A stretch of DNA of 49,100 bases, taken from assembly GCA_050260015.1 (NCBI GenBank), contig JBLNBN010000044.1, forward strand, positions 1 to 49,100. The letters run 5' to 3'. The notes beneath the pieces were generated by a model that did not search any database, was not told the DNA's origin, and saw only the letters and a program-made list of their open reading frames with translations. Position 1 is the stretch's first letter, and each line of letters starts with the position of its first letter. This document shows, piece by piece, positions 1 through 9,002 of this stretch. The position numbers were made by a program, and so were the translations under genes. Source of the stretch: JBLNBN01 sp050260015. GTDB taxonomy: Bacteria > Bacteroidota > Ignavibacteria > Kapaibacteriales > UBA2268.

Positions 1-108
1 TCAATTGATAATAATAAAAACCAATTGCTCGAAAATGCTTATTGCAATTAGGCAAATTTCGTCATTTAATCGGTTTTTTCCAAGTATTATTTATTTAGGA
101 GAAAAGAG

Positions 109-2043
109 CTATAAATCCGTTTCCTTTGGTAATAAAACAATAAAACTACTGCCTTCGCCCTCCCGACTTGCAAATTCGATCGAGCCTCTAAGCAATTTAA
201 CGCATTTTTGGACAATCGCCAAACCGAGTCCTGTGCCAGGCCTTGCGCCTACGTTCTGCGCGCGGTGGAAGGGCTCGAAAAGCTTTTCGCGATCGCGTTC
301 GGGTATGCCGATGCCGCAGTCATTCACCCGTATCTCGACATGGTCCGCGTTGTCATTGACCTCGATAGTTACGACCGAGGCGGCCGGCGAATATTTTATG
401 GCGTTCGAAACAAGGTTTATCAATACTTGGCGCAGGCTTAGCTCGTGCGCAAGGAAGATAATTTCAGGCTTATTGGATTTAAACTCCAGTCGTATATCCG
501 CATGGTGCGATTCTTTCAAATCCGTCGCGACGTCGCGCGCAAATCGCACTAAATCTATAGGCGAGCGGACGAGCGTTTTACTGTCCTCGGTGCGGCCTAT
601 CATGAGAACGTCCTCGAGCAATTTCAGCATCGAAACAGAGGCGGACTCTATGCGCATAATTTGCGTTTCTACGGATTCCGGCTTGTCGCGCTTTAAGTAC
701 TCGCGCAAGAGGTACGCGCTCGTTTGAATAATAGTAAGCGGAGCGCGATACTCGTGGGAGACCATGGAAACGAATCGCGACTTTAACGTATGAAGCTCCT
801 TTTCTCTCGCTAACTTATCGGCCAACTCCCTCTGCGCGACGAGCAATTGCGCCTCGGTTTTCTTATGCTCCTCTATCTCGTGCTCCAATTCTATCGCGGT
901 GTTCTCGAGCTGAAGCGTTCTTTCGGTGACGCGCCGTTCGAGATCGGCGTTCATCTGCGCCAATTGGTCGCGGTAACGTTTCTTATCCGTTATATCCTGC
1001 GTTAGCAGCAGGCCCATTTCAATTTCGCCGTCCGAGGATTTTACCGGGGTTATGGTCACGGCGAACGTCCTGGAGAAGTATTCTATCTCGCCGTAGCTGG
1101 TTTCCCCCAGGAACGCCCTGCCGTACATAGACGCGAGCGTCTGCGCGCTCTCCTTGGGGGCGACGTCCCACAAAGTCTTTCCAACGTAATAGTCCGGCGC
1201 CTTGTTTATTAGGTCGAAGCCTGCGCCCGAGGCGAAGGTATAGCGGTAGTCCTTATCGAAGAGCATAATCGAGCCGTTTGGAATATTCTTCGCGATTGCC
1301 GTATACAGGGAAATGCTTTTATTCATCGCCTCGAAGTACTGCTTGCGTTCGGTTATGTCCTGGCTTAGGACGATAACTCTCTTCGGTTTTCCTTCGAAGT
1401 TTAGTATTGGGTAGATTTGCAGCGATATCCACATCAACCCGCGCTTACTGTTCTCGATCCCGATGTGCCTGTGCCCGCGTCCCAGGTCATACTCGGTTTC
1501 AATCTCGACGGCCGCGCCGTCGCGGAAGACTTGCTTTATAAGCAAGTCTAGCCCGCGGAAAACAGATTCCGGTTCTTCGTAAACATTCAGGCGTCCCTCG
1601 ACGTCCTGCGGGGCGACGCTATAGAGTTCGCAAAATTTGGGATTCACCCGCTCGCAGTAGCCGTTCTCGTCGATGATTTTCATTGCGACGGCGCTATGCG
1701 TGAATATCTGTTCGAAAATGTTCTTTTGACGGAGAGCTTCCTCGTAGAGCTCCTTTCTTTCTTCGGCAGCTTTATGGGCGATTTCAAGCGCAGCGCTTTC
1801 GGCGGATCGGGCTTTTTTGGAAAGGGCTTCCGAACGGGTCATCTCCCTGCTCAATAGCCAGTAAAGCAACGCGGAGCTGACTATTAAAAACAACACGCCT
1901 TTAATTGTCTGTAAATATGCGTATTCTTCGGCTTGAGGCACAAACTTAAGAAGTATCCAATCGGAATAAGCGACCCAAAGTCCCGCGATCAATAGGAATG
2001 AAAACGTAACTTTCTTTACCGATCTTTGATTAGCCTTTTCCAT
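109..2043 (-). CDS. Membrane-bound PAS-PAS sensor histidine kinase
   Basis: This is a 644-residue sensor kinase that should autophosphorylate on histidine and pass phosphate to a response regulator not present in this window. Two membrane helices (about residues 12-34 and 47-64) bracket a very short loop, so the sensing is probably done by the cytoplasmic PAS domains at about 110-235 and 245-355; each ends in a QDIT motif typical of PAS/PAC borders. A coiled coil (about 355-420) leads to the HisKA domain with the phospho-acceptor in SHEYRAPL (His430). The ATPase domain has an N box NLVSNAIKYSP (543-553), G1 DCGIGIP and G2 GTGLGLAI. The start is supported by a GGAG eight bases upstream and by a strong promoter at 2083-2114. 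It stands alone; the signal it reads cannot be told from sequence. Confidence 0.93.
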   Translation of the reverse strand: MEKANQRSVKKVTFSFLLIAGLWVAYSDWILLKFVPQAEEYAYLQTIKGVLFLIVSSALLYWLLSREMTRSEALSKKARSAESAALEIAHKAAEERKELYEEALRQKNIFEQIFTHSAVAMKIIDENGYCERVNPKFCELYSVAPQDVEGRLNVYEEPESVFRGLDLLIKQVFRDGAAVEIETEYDLGRGHRHIGIENSKRGLMWISLQIYPILNFEGKPKRVIVLSQDITERKQYFEAMNKSISLYTAIAKNIPNGSIMLFDKDYRYTFASGAGFDLINKAPDYYVGKTLWDVAPKESAQTLASMYGRAFLGETSYGEIEYFSRTFAVTITPVKSSDGEIEMGLLLTQDITDKKRYRDQLAQMNADLERRVTERTLQLENTAIELEHEIEEHKKTEAQLLVAQRELADKLAREKELHTLKSRFVSMVSHEYRAPLTIIQTSAYLLREYLKRDKPESVETQIMRIESASVSMLKLLEDVLMIGRTEDSKTLVRSPIDLVRFARDVATDLKESHHADIRLEFKSNKPEIIFLAHELSLRQVLINLVSNAIKYSPAASVVTIEVNDNADHVEIRVNDCGIGIPERDREKLFEPFHRAQNVGARPGTGLGLAIVQKCVKLLRGSIEFASREGEGSSFIVLLPKETDL

Positions 2044-2082
2044 TATCGCTCCGATATTCTATGCCTATGCGCCGTAATGATG

Positions 2083-2114
2083 CAAATATAAACTTTTTTT
2101 TAGTTTTTAGCAAA
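2083..2114 (-). promoter_or_regulatory. Bacteroidota-type promoter of the histidine kinase gene
   Basis: Read on the minus strand, TTTG (2111-2114) is followed by a 20-nt spacer and TATATTTG (2083-2090). This fits the TTTG / TAnnTTTG boxes of the Bacteroidota housekeeping sigma factor. It lies about 40 nt before the kinase start codon. Both boxes match exactly; use in vivo is inferred. Confidence 0.65.
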
Positions 2115-2144
2115 GACAGTTAAAGGGGGGCGGGCTTAAAAACG

Positions 2145-2173
2145 ACAAAGGCAAGCTTAGAGCTTGCCTTTGT
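2145..2173 (-). terminator. Rho-independent terminator after the NlpC/P60 gene
   Basis: A perfect 13-bp stem (2145-2157 with 2161-2173) closes a 3-nt loop. On the minus strand it is followed within a few bases by GTTTTT, and it sits 34 nt past the stop codon of the NlpC/P60 gene. It separates that gene from the kinase. Confidence 0.8.
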
Positions 2174-2206
2174 TAATTCTTTTCAATTTAGTAACTATAT
2201 TCAGTA

Positions 2207-3061
2207 TTAATTATCCACTTCCTCATCGTCGTCGACGGGGTTGATCGTAAGTCTTTGGACGTCTCTTTCGTTCAGCCTTGCGCCGCCGATAAATCTCTTA
2301 GCGTAGAAGGCGTCGTCGAGCGAAGCTACCGTAACGCCGCCGCGCGAGCCAGCATGAGCGAAAAGGTTATCCCCAAGGTAGATGCCGACGTGCGAAGCGA
2401 AGGACATCGAGTAAGTATGGAAGAACACCATATCGCCAAATTCTAAATTATTGCGTTGAATCCTCTGACCAACGAAATACTGCTCGCGAGCTACTCTCGG
2501 CAGAAGTATGCCGCTGGAGCGCGCAAAAACTTTTTGAACAAACGCCGAGCAATCTATGCCGCGGCGTCCCATCCCCCCGAAGAGGTAAGGAGTGCCGAGC
2601 CAGTCCATGATTTCAGCCATGATAGCGCTTTTCTTTAAGCCGCCGATCGTTTGCGTATTATCATCATCGACATAGGAAAGCCAAATCATTCGGAAATTTT
2701 CTATGTCTATGGTGACATCGCTTTCGCGATCGAGTTCTTCAAGATCTTCGCCAAGTTCGCCGATCTCGCTGACTCCGGCGTTCTCGTCGAAAGCCGTTTC
2801 ACCGCCCGCAACCATGGGCTCAAGGCCCGCCAGCTCGGAAATGTTTTCGCTCGTGGAGCGAATGATCGATATCGCTTTTGCTCTGGTCGCGCCTGGGTTG
2901 TAGACTCTGACGGGATGCGATCTATGCGATGCCGAGCGTTTGCGCTTGCGCGCCTGCGCTTCGTCTAACGTTGAAATAAACAATATCGGTATCAATATTA
3001 GAAGTATTAGCTTTCTCAAAGAACTTCTTGTAAAAGAACTGTTTCTTTCTGATAGAACCAT
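2207..3061 (-). CDS. Secreted NlpC/P60 family cell-wall peptidase
   Basis: This 284-residue protein should be exported and cleave peptide bonds in peptidoglycan stems, as NlpC/P60 endopeptidases do. I chose the ATG at 3061 because AAGGAG lies five bases upstream and the protein then begins with a signal-anchor-like segment (about residues 14-31) after a basic N-terminus; an in-frame start at 3124 would add 21 residues without a clear benefit. After a basic and then acidic low-complexity linker (about 37-120), the catalytic domain covers about 145-265. The triad is visible as Cys171 in RGIDCSAF, His224 in FASHVGIYLG and His236 in LFAHAG. The acidic tail DDDEEVDN is unusual. It is monocistronic with its own terminator. 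Confidence 0.9.
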   Translation of the reverse strand: MVLSERNSSFTRSSLRKLILLILIPILFISTLDEAQARKRKRSASHRSHPVRVYNPGATRAKAISIIRSTSENISELAGLEPMVAGGETAFDENAGVSEIGELGEDLEELDRESDVTIDIENFRMIWLSYVDDDNTQTIGGLKKSAIMAEIMDWLGTPYLFGGMGRRGIDCSAFVQKVFARSSGILLPRVAREQYFVGQRIQRNNLEFGDMVFFHTYSMSFASHVGIYLGDNLFAHAGSRGGVTVASLDDAFYAKRFIGGARLNERDVQRLTINPVDDDEEVDN

Positions 3062-3508
3062 GCCTTCTCCTTGATTAAATTGTAAAACAAAATTTAATTG
3101 GATGAAGAGCAGAGCTATTGTCATTGCCTGTTCAGTAGGCGCTCTACCCGCTTTTTCCTTTGTGCTCTGTTATCCTTTTCAAATATTATTGTAAAGAAAA
3201 TTACACAGTTGAACATCTGCAAATAACAAAAATTATCCGGAGGGGACAAGCAAAAAAGCGCCTGTTAACAAGAATTAATAATTAATTAATAAGTGAGGCG
3301 GGTAACCTTACACCTTTTAGGAAGTTAAAACTTTGCGTTTTAGCTGCGACTAAATACGCCTATTGCGGCTTAGCTGAACGCTTTATGAAGATTTGCGAAA
3401 TATGCTTACTTACGATTTACACATTTTTCCGCAGCAATTCTATGTAAATTGCGTGAATATTTTTCTTCGATTTATACTGTGGTTTTTACTACTACATTTG
3501 ACGAATTT
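3062..3508. other. Intergenic stretch without a recognisable gene
   Basis: About 450 bases between the NlpC/P60 gene and murB, both on the minus strand. It is AT-rich in its middle. I see no convincing coding frame, RNA gene, clear promoter or terminator. It must hold the nlpC-side promoter and the end of the murB transcript. Confidence 0.5.
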
Positions 3509-4522
3509 TTACTTAACAATCAAGACCTCGGGTTCCAGGGATACTCCGAATTTTGATTTTACTTTCCTCATTATGCCCTGCGCTAAAGAAGCAATTTCCG
3601 TGCCGCTCGCGCCGCCGCGGTTTATAAGGACAAGCGCATGACGCTCGGAAACTCCCGCCGCGCCGCGCTTTGCGCCCTTGAAGCCCGCGCGCTCGATAAG
3701 GGCCGCCGCCGGGGCTTTTACTTTTCCGGCCTCCGCGGTTGGGAAAGAACGCAATTCCGGTATTAATACGCGCAGCTTTTCGAAAAGTTCCGCGCTCACC
3801 ACCGGATTTTTGAAAAAACTCCCGGCATTGCCCTCTTGGGAGGGGTCCGGCAGCTTGGCCGCCCTTATCTCCGATACTGCCCTATACACATCAAATGGCG
3901 TCTGCGGCGGGGCGCCGTAGAATCGTCTCGCTAAATCAGGATAGGAAACGTTGGGCGAAAAGCTCTTCGAGAGCCTATAGCGCACTTTCGTTACGATCCC
4001 CTTCCCGGCCAGTTCCTTCTTAAACGCTGACTGCCGGTAACTGAACCTGCAGTCCTCGGCCGCCATCGCCGTAATCTTTTCATTTCGAAAGTCAAAGAAA
4101 TCGAGCGATTGGAAAATATCTTTCTGTTCGGCGCCGTATGCGCCTATATTCTGCACGGGAGCCGCCCCGACGCTCCCCGGTATGGCCGCTAAGTTTTCCG
4201 CCCCGGAGAGGCCGCGCTCGGAGGCAAATCGCGCAAAGTCGTCCCACTTCGCGCCCGCTTCAGCCTCGATAATAGCATTTTCGGCATTTTCTTCGATTAT
4301 CTTTATCCTATCCGGCGTATACTTAAGTATTACGCCGTCGTAGTCGCCGGCAAAAAGCACGTTCGAGCCTCCGCCAAGCACAAAGAACTCGTCGTAAAGC
4401 AGAGTTTCATAAACTGCGGAGGTTAGTTCCCTTTCGTTCTCGATGAAAAGAAAAGCACGGGCTGAAGCCCGAACTCCAAAGGTGTTGTAGTCCTTTAACG
4501 AAAAATTCTGATAGAGTTTCAT
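3509..4522 (-). CDS. murB: UDP-N-acetylenolpyruvoylglucosamine reductase
   Basis: MurB is the FAD enzyme that uses NADPH to reduce UDP-GlcNAc-enolpyruvate to UDP-MurNAc in the cytosolic part of peptidoglycan synthesis. The 337 residues match the type I (E. coli-like) form: FAD-binding GGGSNVLF (50-57), NIGAYGAEQKD (125-135), the type I signature SYRQSAFK (161-168), the catalytic serine in GNAGSFFKNP (Ser235) and the C-terminal glutamate in LEPEV (Glu330). N-terminal NTFGVRASA is also typical. It lies 119 nt downstream of purH on the same strand, with an inverted repeat between them, so it may be the last gene of the der-folC-purH run or have its own promoter. Confidence 0.96.
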   Translation of the reverse strand: MKLYQNFSLKDYNTFGVRASARAFLFIENERELTSAVYETLLYDEFFVLGGGSNVLFAGDYDGVILKYTPDRIKIIEENAENAIIEAEAGAKWDDFARFASERGLSGAENLAAIPGSVGAAPVQNIGAYGAEQKDIFQSLDFFDFRNEKITAMAAEDCRFSYRQSAFKKELAGKGIVTKVRYRLSKSFSPNVSYPDLARRFYGAPPQTPFDVYRAVSEIRAAKLPDPSQEGNAGSFFKNPVVSAELFEKLRVLIPELRSFPTAEAGKVKAPAAALIERAGFKGAKRGAAGVSERHALVLINRGGASGTEIASLAQGIMRKVKSKFGVSLEPEVLIVK

Positions 4523-4554
4523 TTCTTTCCCGGCGTCGCCGTTATTAGCCGACC

Positions 4555-4586
4555 AAGCAAGCGCCGCCTAAGCGGCGGGCTTGCTT
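4555..4586 (-). terminator. GC-rich inverted repeat between purH and murB
   Basis: An 8-bp stem (4555-4562 with 4579-4586) stacks on a 5-bp stem (4563-4567 with 4572-4576). It lies just past the purH stop codon on the minus strand. It lacks a clear T-run, so it may be an attenuator or an RNA-stabilising hairpin rather than a full terminator. Confidence 0.45.
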
Positions 4587-4641
4587 AATCCATACAAATA
4601 TTAGAAGATATCTTTTATATACAATTCAATTATATGCAAAA

Positions 4642-6213
4642 TCAATGCCGAAAATGTCTCATCCCGGTAAATACCATGGCGATCCCGACCTCGTCCGCAG
4701 CCGCGATAACTTCTTCGTCGCGAACGCTTCCGCCGGGCTGAATAACCGCTGTAGCGCCGGCTTTATGCGCTTCGAGCAGGCCGTCGGCGAACGGGAAGTA
4801 TGCGTCCGACGCCATGGTCGAGCCCTCGAGCGATAGGTTCATCATTTTAGACTTTTCTACCGCGATACGCGAGGAATCCACGCGCGACATCTGCCCTGCG
4901 CCGATCCCAAGCGTGCGTTCCGCGTCCGTGTATACGATTGCGTTAGACTTTACATGCTTGCAGATTTTCCATCCGAAAAGCAACGAGCGGATCTCCTCCG
5001 GCGTCGGGGCGCGTTTGGTTACGACCTTTAGCTCGCCGGCGGCCAAATCCATATCGCTCTCCTGCATCAAGAACCCTCCGGCGACGGATTTTAATTCGTA
5101 ACCGAAAGATGCGCGCAGGCGGGGGAAATCGACTTTAAGCAATCTCCGGTCGCGTTTTTTCGTAAGGAGGGCGAGAGCTTCTTCGCTGAAGTCCGGGGCG
5201 ATAATTAGTTCGGTGAACATCCCATGCATGACTTCCGCCGTAGCAAGATCGATCGGGCGGCTGGTGCAAATGATGCCTCCGAAGGCCGACACGGTGTCGG
5301 TGGCAAGCGCTTTGGCGAAAGCGGCGGGAATATCCTCGCCTATGGCGGCGCCGCACGGGTTCGTATGCTTAATTATGGCGACGGCGGGTTCATCCTCGAA
5401 TTCGAGTATCAATCGCGCCGCTGCGTCCATATCTATAATGTTATTGTATGAGAGCTCCTTGCCGTGCAATTTAACGAACGTTTCGTTGAACTTGCCGAAG
5501 AGCATCGCTTTCTGATGCGGGTTCTCGCCGTAACGCAACGTTTGAGCCGAACGCATTGGGAGCGCGATCTTAACTTCCTTCGCGCCCTCTTCGAGCAAAG
5601 GCTTTTCGTTATACTTGCGGAAATAATCGGCAATTACAGAATCATAATAAGCGGTATGAGCGTAAGCGGCTCCTGCGAGCTCGGCGCGGAGCTTTTCAGG
5701 CACGCATCCGCCTGTCGATTCGAGGGCCTCGGCGACCCGCGCGTAGTCGTCCGGCTCCACTACTACCGCCGTCCAACGGTAATTCTTCGCCGAGGCGCGT
5801 ATCATAGCCGGACCGCCGATATCAATATTTTCAATGAGCTCCGCGTGCGACGCGCCGTTCTTGGCAAGCGTTTGCTCGAAGGGATAAAGATTTACGACCA
5901 CCAGGTCGACCGATCCGATGCCGTGCTCGGCGAGTTGGGCTTCGTGGTCCGGGTTGCCGAGGTCGGCCAGCAAGCCGGCGTGAACGTTAGGGTGGAGCGT
6001 TTTAACGCGCCCGCCGAGTATCTCCGGGAAGCCCGTAAGGTCGGAAATGCTATTGGCATGGATGCCGCTTTCGGCGAGCAATTTCTTCGTGCCGCCGGTC
6101 GAATAGATCTTTACGCCCATATCGGTTAATTTCTGGGCGAATTCCGGCAACCCCGCCTTATTGGAAACGGAGATTATCGCGGTCTTAATTTTGTAATTGT
6201 CCGGTGTTTTCAT
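4642..6213 (-). CDS. purH: Bifunctional AICAR transformylase / IMP cyclohydrolase
   Basis: PurH does the last two steps of IMP synthesis: transfer of a formyl group from 10-formyl-THF to AICAR, then ring closure to IMP. The 523-residue length is normal. The N-terminal MGS-like cyclohydrolase domain (about 1-150) shows SNKAGL, STGGTKKLL, GGRVKTLHP and IDIGGPAMIRASAKN. The AICAR transformylase domain has RYGENPHQKA and the catalytic pair Lys282-His283 in IIKHTNPCGAA, and ends in PGGSVRDEEVI and FTGMRHFRH. It starts 32 nt after folC on the same strand, which pairs a folate-dependent purine step with folate polyglutamylation. The window also has purC at 25.4 kb, so the pathway is dispersed. Confidence 0.97.
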   Translation of the reverse strand: MKTPDNYKIKTAIISVSNKAGLPEFAQKLTDMGVKIYSTGGTKKLLAESGIHANSISDLTGFPEILGGRVKTLHPNVHAGLLADLGNPDHEAQLAEHGIGSVDLVVVNLYPFEQTLAKNGASHAELIENIDIGGPAMIRASAKNYRWTAVVVEPDDYARVAEALESTGGCVPEKLRAELAGAAYAHTAYYDSVIADYFRKYNEKPLLEEGAKEVKIALPMRSAQTLRYGENPHQKAMLFGKFNETFVKLHGKELSYNNIIDMDAAARLILEFEDEPAVAIIKHTNPCGAAIGEDIPAAFAKALATDTVSAFGGIICTSRPIDLATAEVMHGMFTELIIAPDFSEEALALLTKKRDRRLLKVDFPRLRASFGYELKSVAGGFLMQESDMDLAAGELKVVTKRAPTPEEIRSLLFGWKICKHVKSNAIVYTDAERTLGIGAGQMSRVDSSRIAVEKSKMMNLSLEGSTMASDAYFPFADGLLEAHKAGATAVIQPGGSVRDEEVIAAADEVGIAMVFTGMRHFRH

Positions 6214-6245
6214 TCTTTAAATATTATTTTCGGTTATATTAAATT

Positions 6246-7553
6246 TTACAATTGCGAAATTAACAAAGGTAGCGCGTCTTCCAAAAGATAAAATGAACCT
6301 ACGACCAGCGCAGGCCTGTTCCATTCTATCAATTTAGCTACGCCCTCCACCATGCTCGGGGCGGACTCGGCATGAATATACCCAAGCGAGCGGGCCATGC
6401 TAACGATATTGCCGGGAAGCTCGGCGCGAGGCGTTCGAGGCCGCGCCGCTATCAGGTTCCCGCAGATCGGGGCGAGAGTTTTCAGAGTTCCGTTGATGTC
6501 CTTATCGGACATCGCCGAAAAGAGAATATCGTATTTAACATCCCCCAGCCCGTGCTCGATGAGCGTCCTGACTACGGCGGCGGCGGCGGCGGGATTATGG
6601 GCGCAGTCCGCGATAAGGGGCGGCTCGGCGCGCAAAAGGTCCATCCTACCGCGCAAGCCAGTCATGCTTTTGACGTCGGCGAAACCCTGCATTATGCTTT
6701 CCAACGTTACAGGGTAGGTTTTAGCAAGCTCCCCGAGGGCGGCCAGGGCGCAGGAAGCGTTGTCGAATTGTATCGTGCCCGCCAGCCCCACCTTAAGATC
6801 GGGCAGGATAAATTCGGTTAGGTCGCATCCGTTTTCGAACGAGAAGCTCCCTTTTATAGTTAAATCCGGGAAATATTTTTTATCCTCGATCTTTACGATA
6901 GATTCCGCAAATAAGGCCTGCGCGCCGGCTTCCTCGGCGTACTTGCGGATGACTTCGCTTGCGGCGCGCTTTTTCTCGCCGATTATAGCCTTAATGCCAG
7001 GCTTAATTATCCCGGCCTTATCGAGAGCTATTTCCTCGACCGTCGAGCCGAGGTAATCGGTATGCTCAAGCTCCACGTTGGTAATAACCGCAACGGTTGG
7101 AGTAATTACGTTGGTAGCGTCGTTGATCCCGCCCATGCCGGATTCGATTACTGCAAGCTCTACTCCTTGCTCGACAAAGTAAAGCAGGGCCAGCGCGGTC
7201 GTGATCTCGAAGAAAGTCGTCTCGGTTCCTTTGGAGGCGTCCAACAGCGAGCTAATAAGACGGAGCATATCTTCGTCCGCTATTTCTTTGCCGTTTACTT
7301 TAATTCTCTCGTTGAACCTCTGGATATGAGGCGAAGTGTAGAGCCCGGTTTTAATGCCGGCGGCGGCCGTAGCGGCCGCGATCAGCGAAGAGACGGAGCC
7401 CTTGCCGTTAGTGCCTGCTACGTGAACGCATTCCAGGGATCTATGCGGCGAACCTACCTTTTCAAGAAGCGCGTTTATGCGCTCCAGCCCGGGCTTTATG
7501 CCAAAGCGGTGGAGCGCGTAAAGTCGTGCAAGGAGATCTTCCTTCGTTTCCAT
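6246..7553 (-). CDS. folC: Folylpolyglutamate synthase / dihydrofolate synthase
   Basis: FolC adds glutamate to dihydropteroate or to folates in the cytosol, retaining folate in the cell. The 435 residues carry the Mur-ligase-family P-loop GTNGKGS (47-53), ESGMGG with the metal-binding glutamate, and the C-terminal DCAHNPAAA motif of the glutamate ligase domain. Its start codon overlaps the stop codon of der by one base (TAATG at 7551-7555 read on the minus strand), so the two are very likely translationally coupled. purH follows after 32 nt. Whether it has both activities or only one cannot be read from the sequence. Confidence 0.95.
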   Translation of the reverse strand: METKEDLLARLYALHRFGIKPGLERINALLEKVGSPHRSLECVHVAGTNGKGSVSSLIAAATAAAGIKTGLYTSPHIQRFNERIKVNGKEIADEDMLRLISSLLDASKGTETTFFEITTALALLYFVEQGVELAVIESGMGGINDATNVITPTVAVITNVELEHTDYLGSTVEEIALDKAGIIKPGIKAIIGEKKRAASEVIRKYAEEAGAQALFAESIVKIEDKKYFPDLTIKGSFSFENGCDLTEFILPDLKVGLAGTIQFDNASCALAALGELAKTYPVTLESIMQGFADVKSMTGLRGRMDLLRAEPPLIADCAHNPAAAAAVVRTLIEHGLGDVKYDILFSAMSDKDINGTLKTLAPICGNLIAARPRTPRAELPGNIVSMARSLGYIHAESAPSMVEGVAKLIEWNRPALVVGSFYLLEDALPLLISQL

Positions 7554-8881
7554 TAACGTTCCTTATCCTCCCAGCGTACGTTTTTGCGGCGGAAGACGAA
7601 CGAAACGGGCGTGCCCGTAAAGTTCCAGATCTTTCTGAACTGCCTTTCGATAAATCTCTTATACGAATCGGGGAGAAGCTCCGGGTAGTTGCAAAAGAAA
7701 GCGAAGACGGGCGGCTCCGTGCCGATCTGCGTAATGTAATTAATACGCAGGTCGCGTCCGCGCACCGACGGCGGCGGGGTGCGCTCGAGAGCCTCGATAA
7801 GCGCCTCGTTCAGCTCGCTTGTCTTTATCTTGGTCCTGCGGGACTCAAGGATTTGCTTGCTCATTTCCAATACTTTTGTAATTCTCTGCTTAGTGAGCGC
7901 GGAGATAAATACTATCGGTACGTAGTCGAGAGTTTTTAAGTCCTCCAGTATCTTCTTCTTGAAATTCTCGGAGGTCATAGTTTCCTTTTCAACCAGGTCC
8001 CATTTATTTACGGCGATTATCATTCCCTTGCGGGCGGCCTCGATCTGATTGATGATCTTCTTATCCTGGTCCTCCAGGCCGCGCGTCGCGTCGACGAGCA
8101 GAACCCCGACGTCGCAGCGGGCGATGGCGCGTTGCGTGCGGAGTATGCTGAACATCTCGATATTTTCCTTTACCTGGCTGCGGCGTCGCAGGCCGGCGGT
8201 GTCAATCAGGACGATTTCCTCGCCATAGTACTTGACGACGCTGTCGACTGCGTCGCGGGTCGTGCCGGGTATGTCCGTCACTATCGAGCGCTCGTAGCCC
8301 AGCAGCGAGTTCGTCAGGCTGGACTTGCCTGAATTAGGCCTGCCGAGGAAAGCTATTTTCAGACGCTCATCCTCCTCCTCGTCCGCGGTCGATTTAACTA
8401 ATTCCGCCACCGCGTCGAGCATATCGCCGGAATTATGACCGCTCATAGCGGATATGGCGTAGGGATCGCCCAGCCCAAGCGCAAAGAATTCATTCCTCCA
8501 GTCCTGCTGCTTGACGTTGTCGCATTTATTTACGACGAGCACGATCGGCTTCTTTGAACGCCTGAGCGCAGTCGCAATGTCCTCGTCGAATGGGGTCACG
8601 CCGTCGCGCCCGTCCGTTATGAACATAATAACGTCCGCTTCGCGTATGGCGATTTCCGCCTGCTCGCGGATGGCGCGTTCCATTTTGTCCTCCGTGCCCG
8701 GTATAAACCCGCCGGTGTCTATTAACATGAAACGTTTCCCGTTCCATTCGGCCTCGCCGTATATTCTGTCGCGCGTTACGCCGGGGGTGTCTTCGACAAT
8801 TGCCTGACGCGTTTCGGTCAATCTGTTAAAAAGGGTCGATTTCCCGACGTTAGGCCTGCCTACTATTGCCACTAAATCCAT
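7553..8881 (-). CDS. der: Ribosome-assembly GTPase Der (EngA)
   Basis: Der is a double-GTPase needed for assembly of the 50S ribosomal subunit. The 442-residue protein has two G domains in tandem. The first shows GRPNVGKST (8-16), DTPGVTRD, DTGG and NKCD; the second GRPNSGKSS (180-188), DIPGTTRD, DTAG and NKWD. A C-terminal KH-like domain follows (about 350-442). It is the first gene of the minus-strand run der-folC-purH. A TATATTTG -7-type box lies at 8934-8941 about 50 nt upstream, without a good -33 box. Nothing unusual. Confidence 0.97.
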   Translation of the reverse strand: MDLVAIVGRPNVGKSTLFNRLTETRQAIVEDTPGVTRDRIYGEAEWNGKRFMLIDTGGFIPGTEDKMERAIREQAEIAIREADVIMFITDGRDGVTPFDEDIATALRRSKKPIVLVVNKCDNVKQQDWRNEFFALGLGDPYAISAMSGHNSGDMLDAVAELVKSTADEEEDERLKIAFLGRPNSGKSSLTNSLLGYERSIVTDIPGTTRDAVDSVVKYYGEEIVLIDTAGLRRRSQVKENIEMFSILRTQRAIARCDVGVLLVDATRGLEDQDKKIINQIEAARKGMIIAVNKWDLVEKETMTSENFKKKILEDLKTLDYVPIVFISALTKQRITKVLEMSKQILESRRTKIKTSELNEALIEALERTPPPSVRGRDLRINYITQIGTEPPVFAFFCNYPELLPDSYKRFIERQFRKIWNFTGTPVSFVFRRKNVRWEDKER

Positions 8882-8933
8882 TTATTCTATCCGTTTTTTA
8901 CAAGTTTTTCAACTTTTCTTCGTAATTTAAATT

Positions 8934-8941
8934 CAAATATA
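8934..8941 (-). promoter_or_regulatory. Possible -7 box upstream of der
   Basis: On the minus strand this reads TATATTTG, a full match to TAnnTTTG. No TTG lies at the expected distance, so only half of the promoter is supported. Confidence 0.35.
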
Positions 8942-9002
8942 TGATATATTTAGTTTTTAGCGCGCTTTTATTGTAAATTAGCGACGCATAAAGGAATTAC
9001 AA

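Noticed and set aside
5..727. 240-codon plus-strand open frame at the left edge
   Set aside because: It is antisense to the kinase and ATPase domains of the histidine kinase and has no recognisable domain or start signal.
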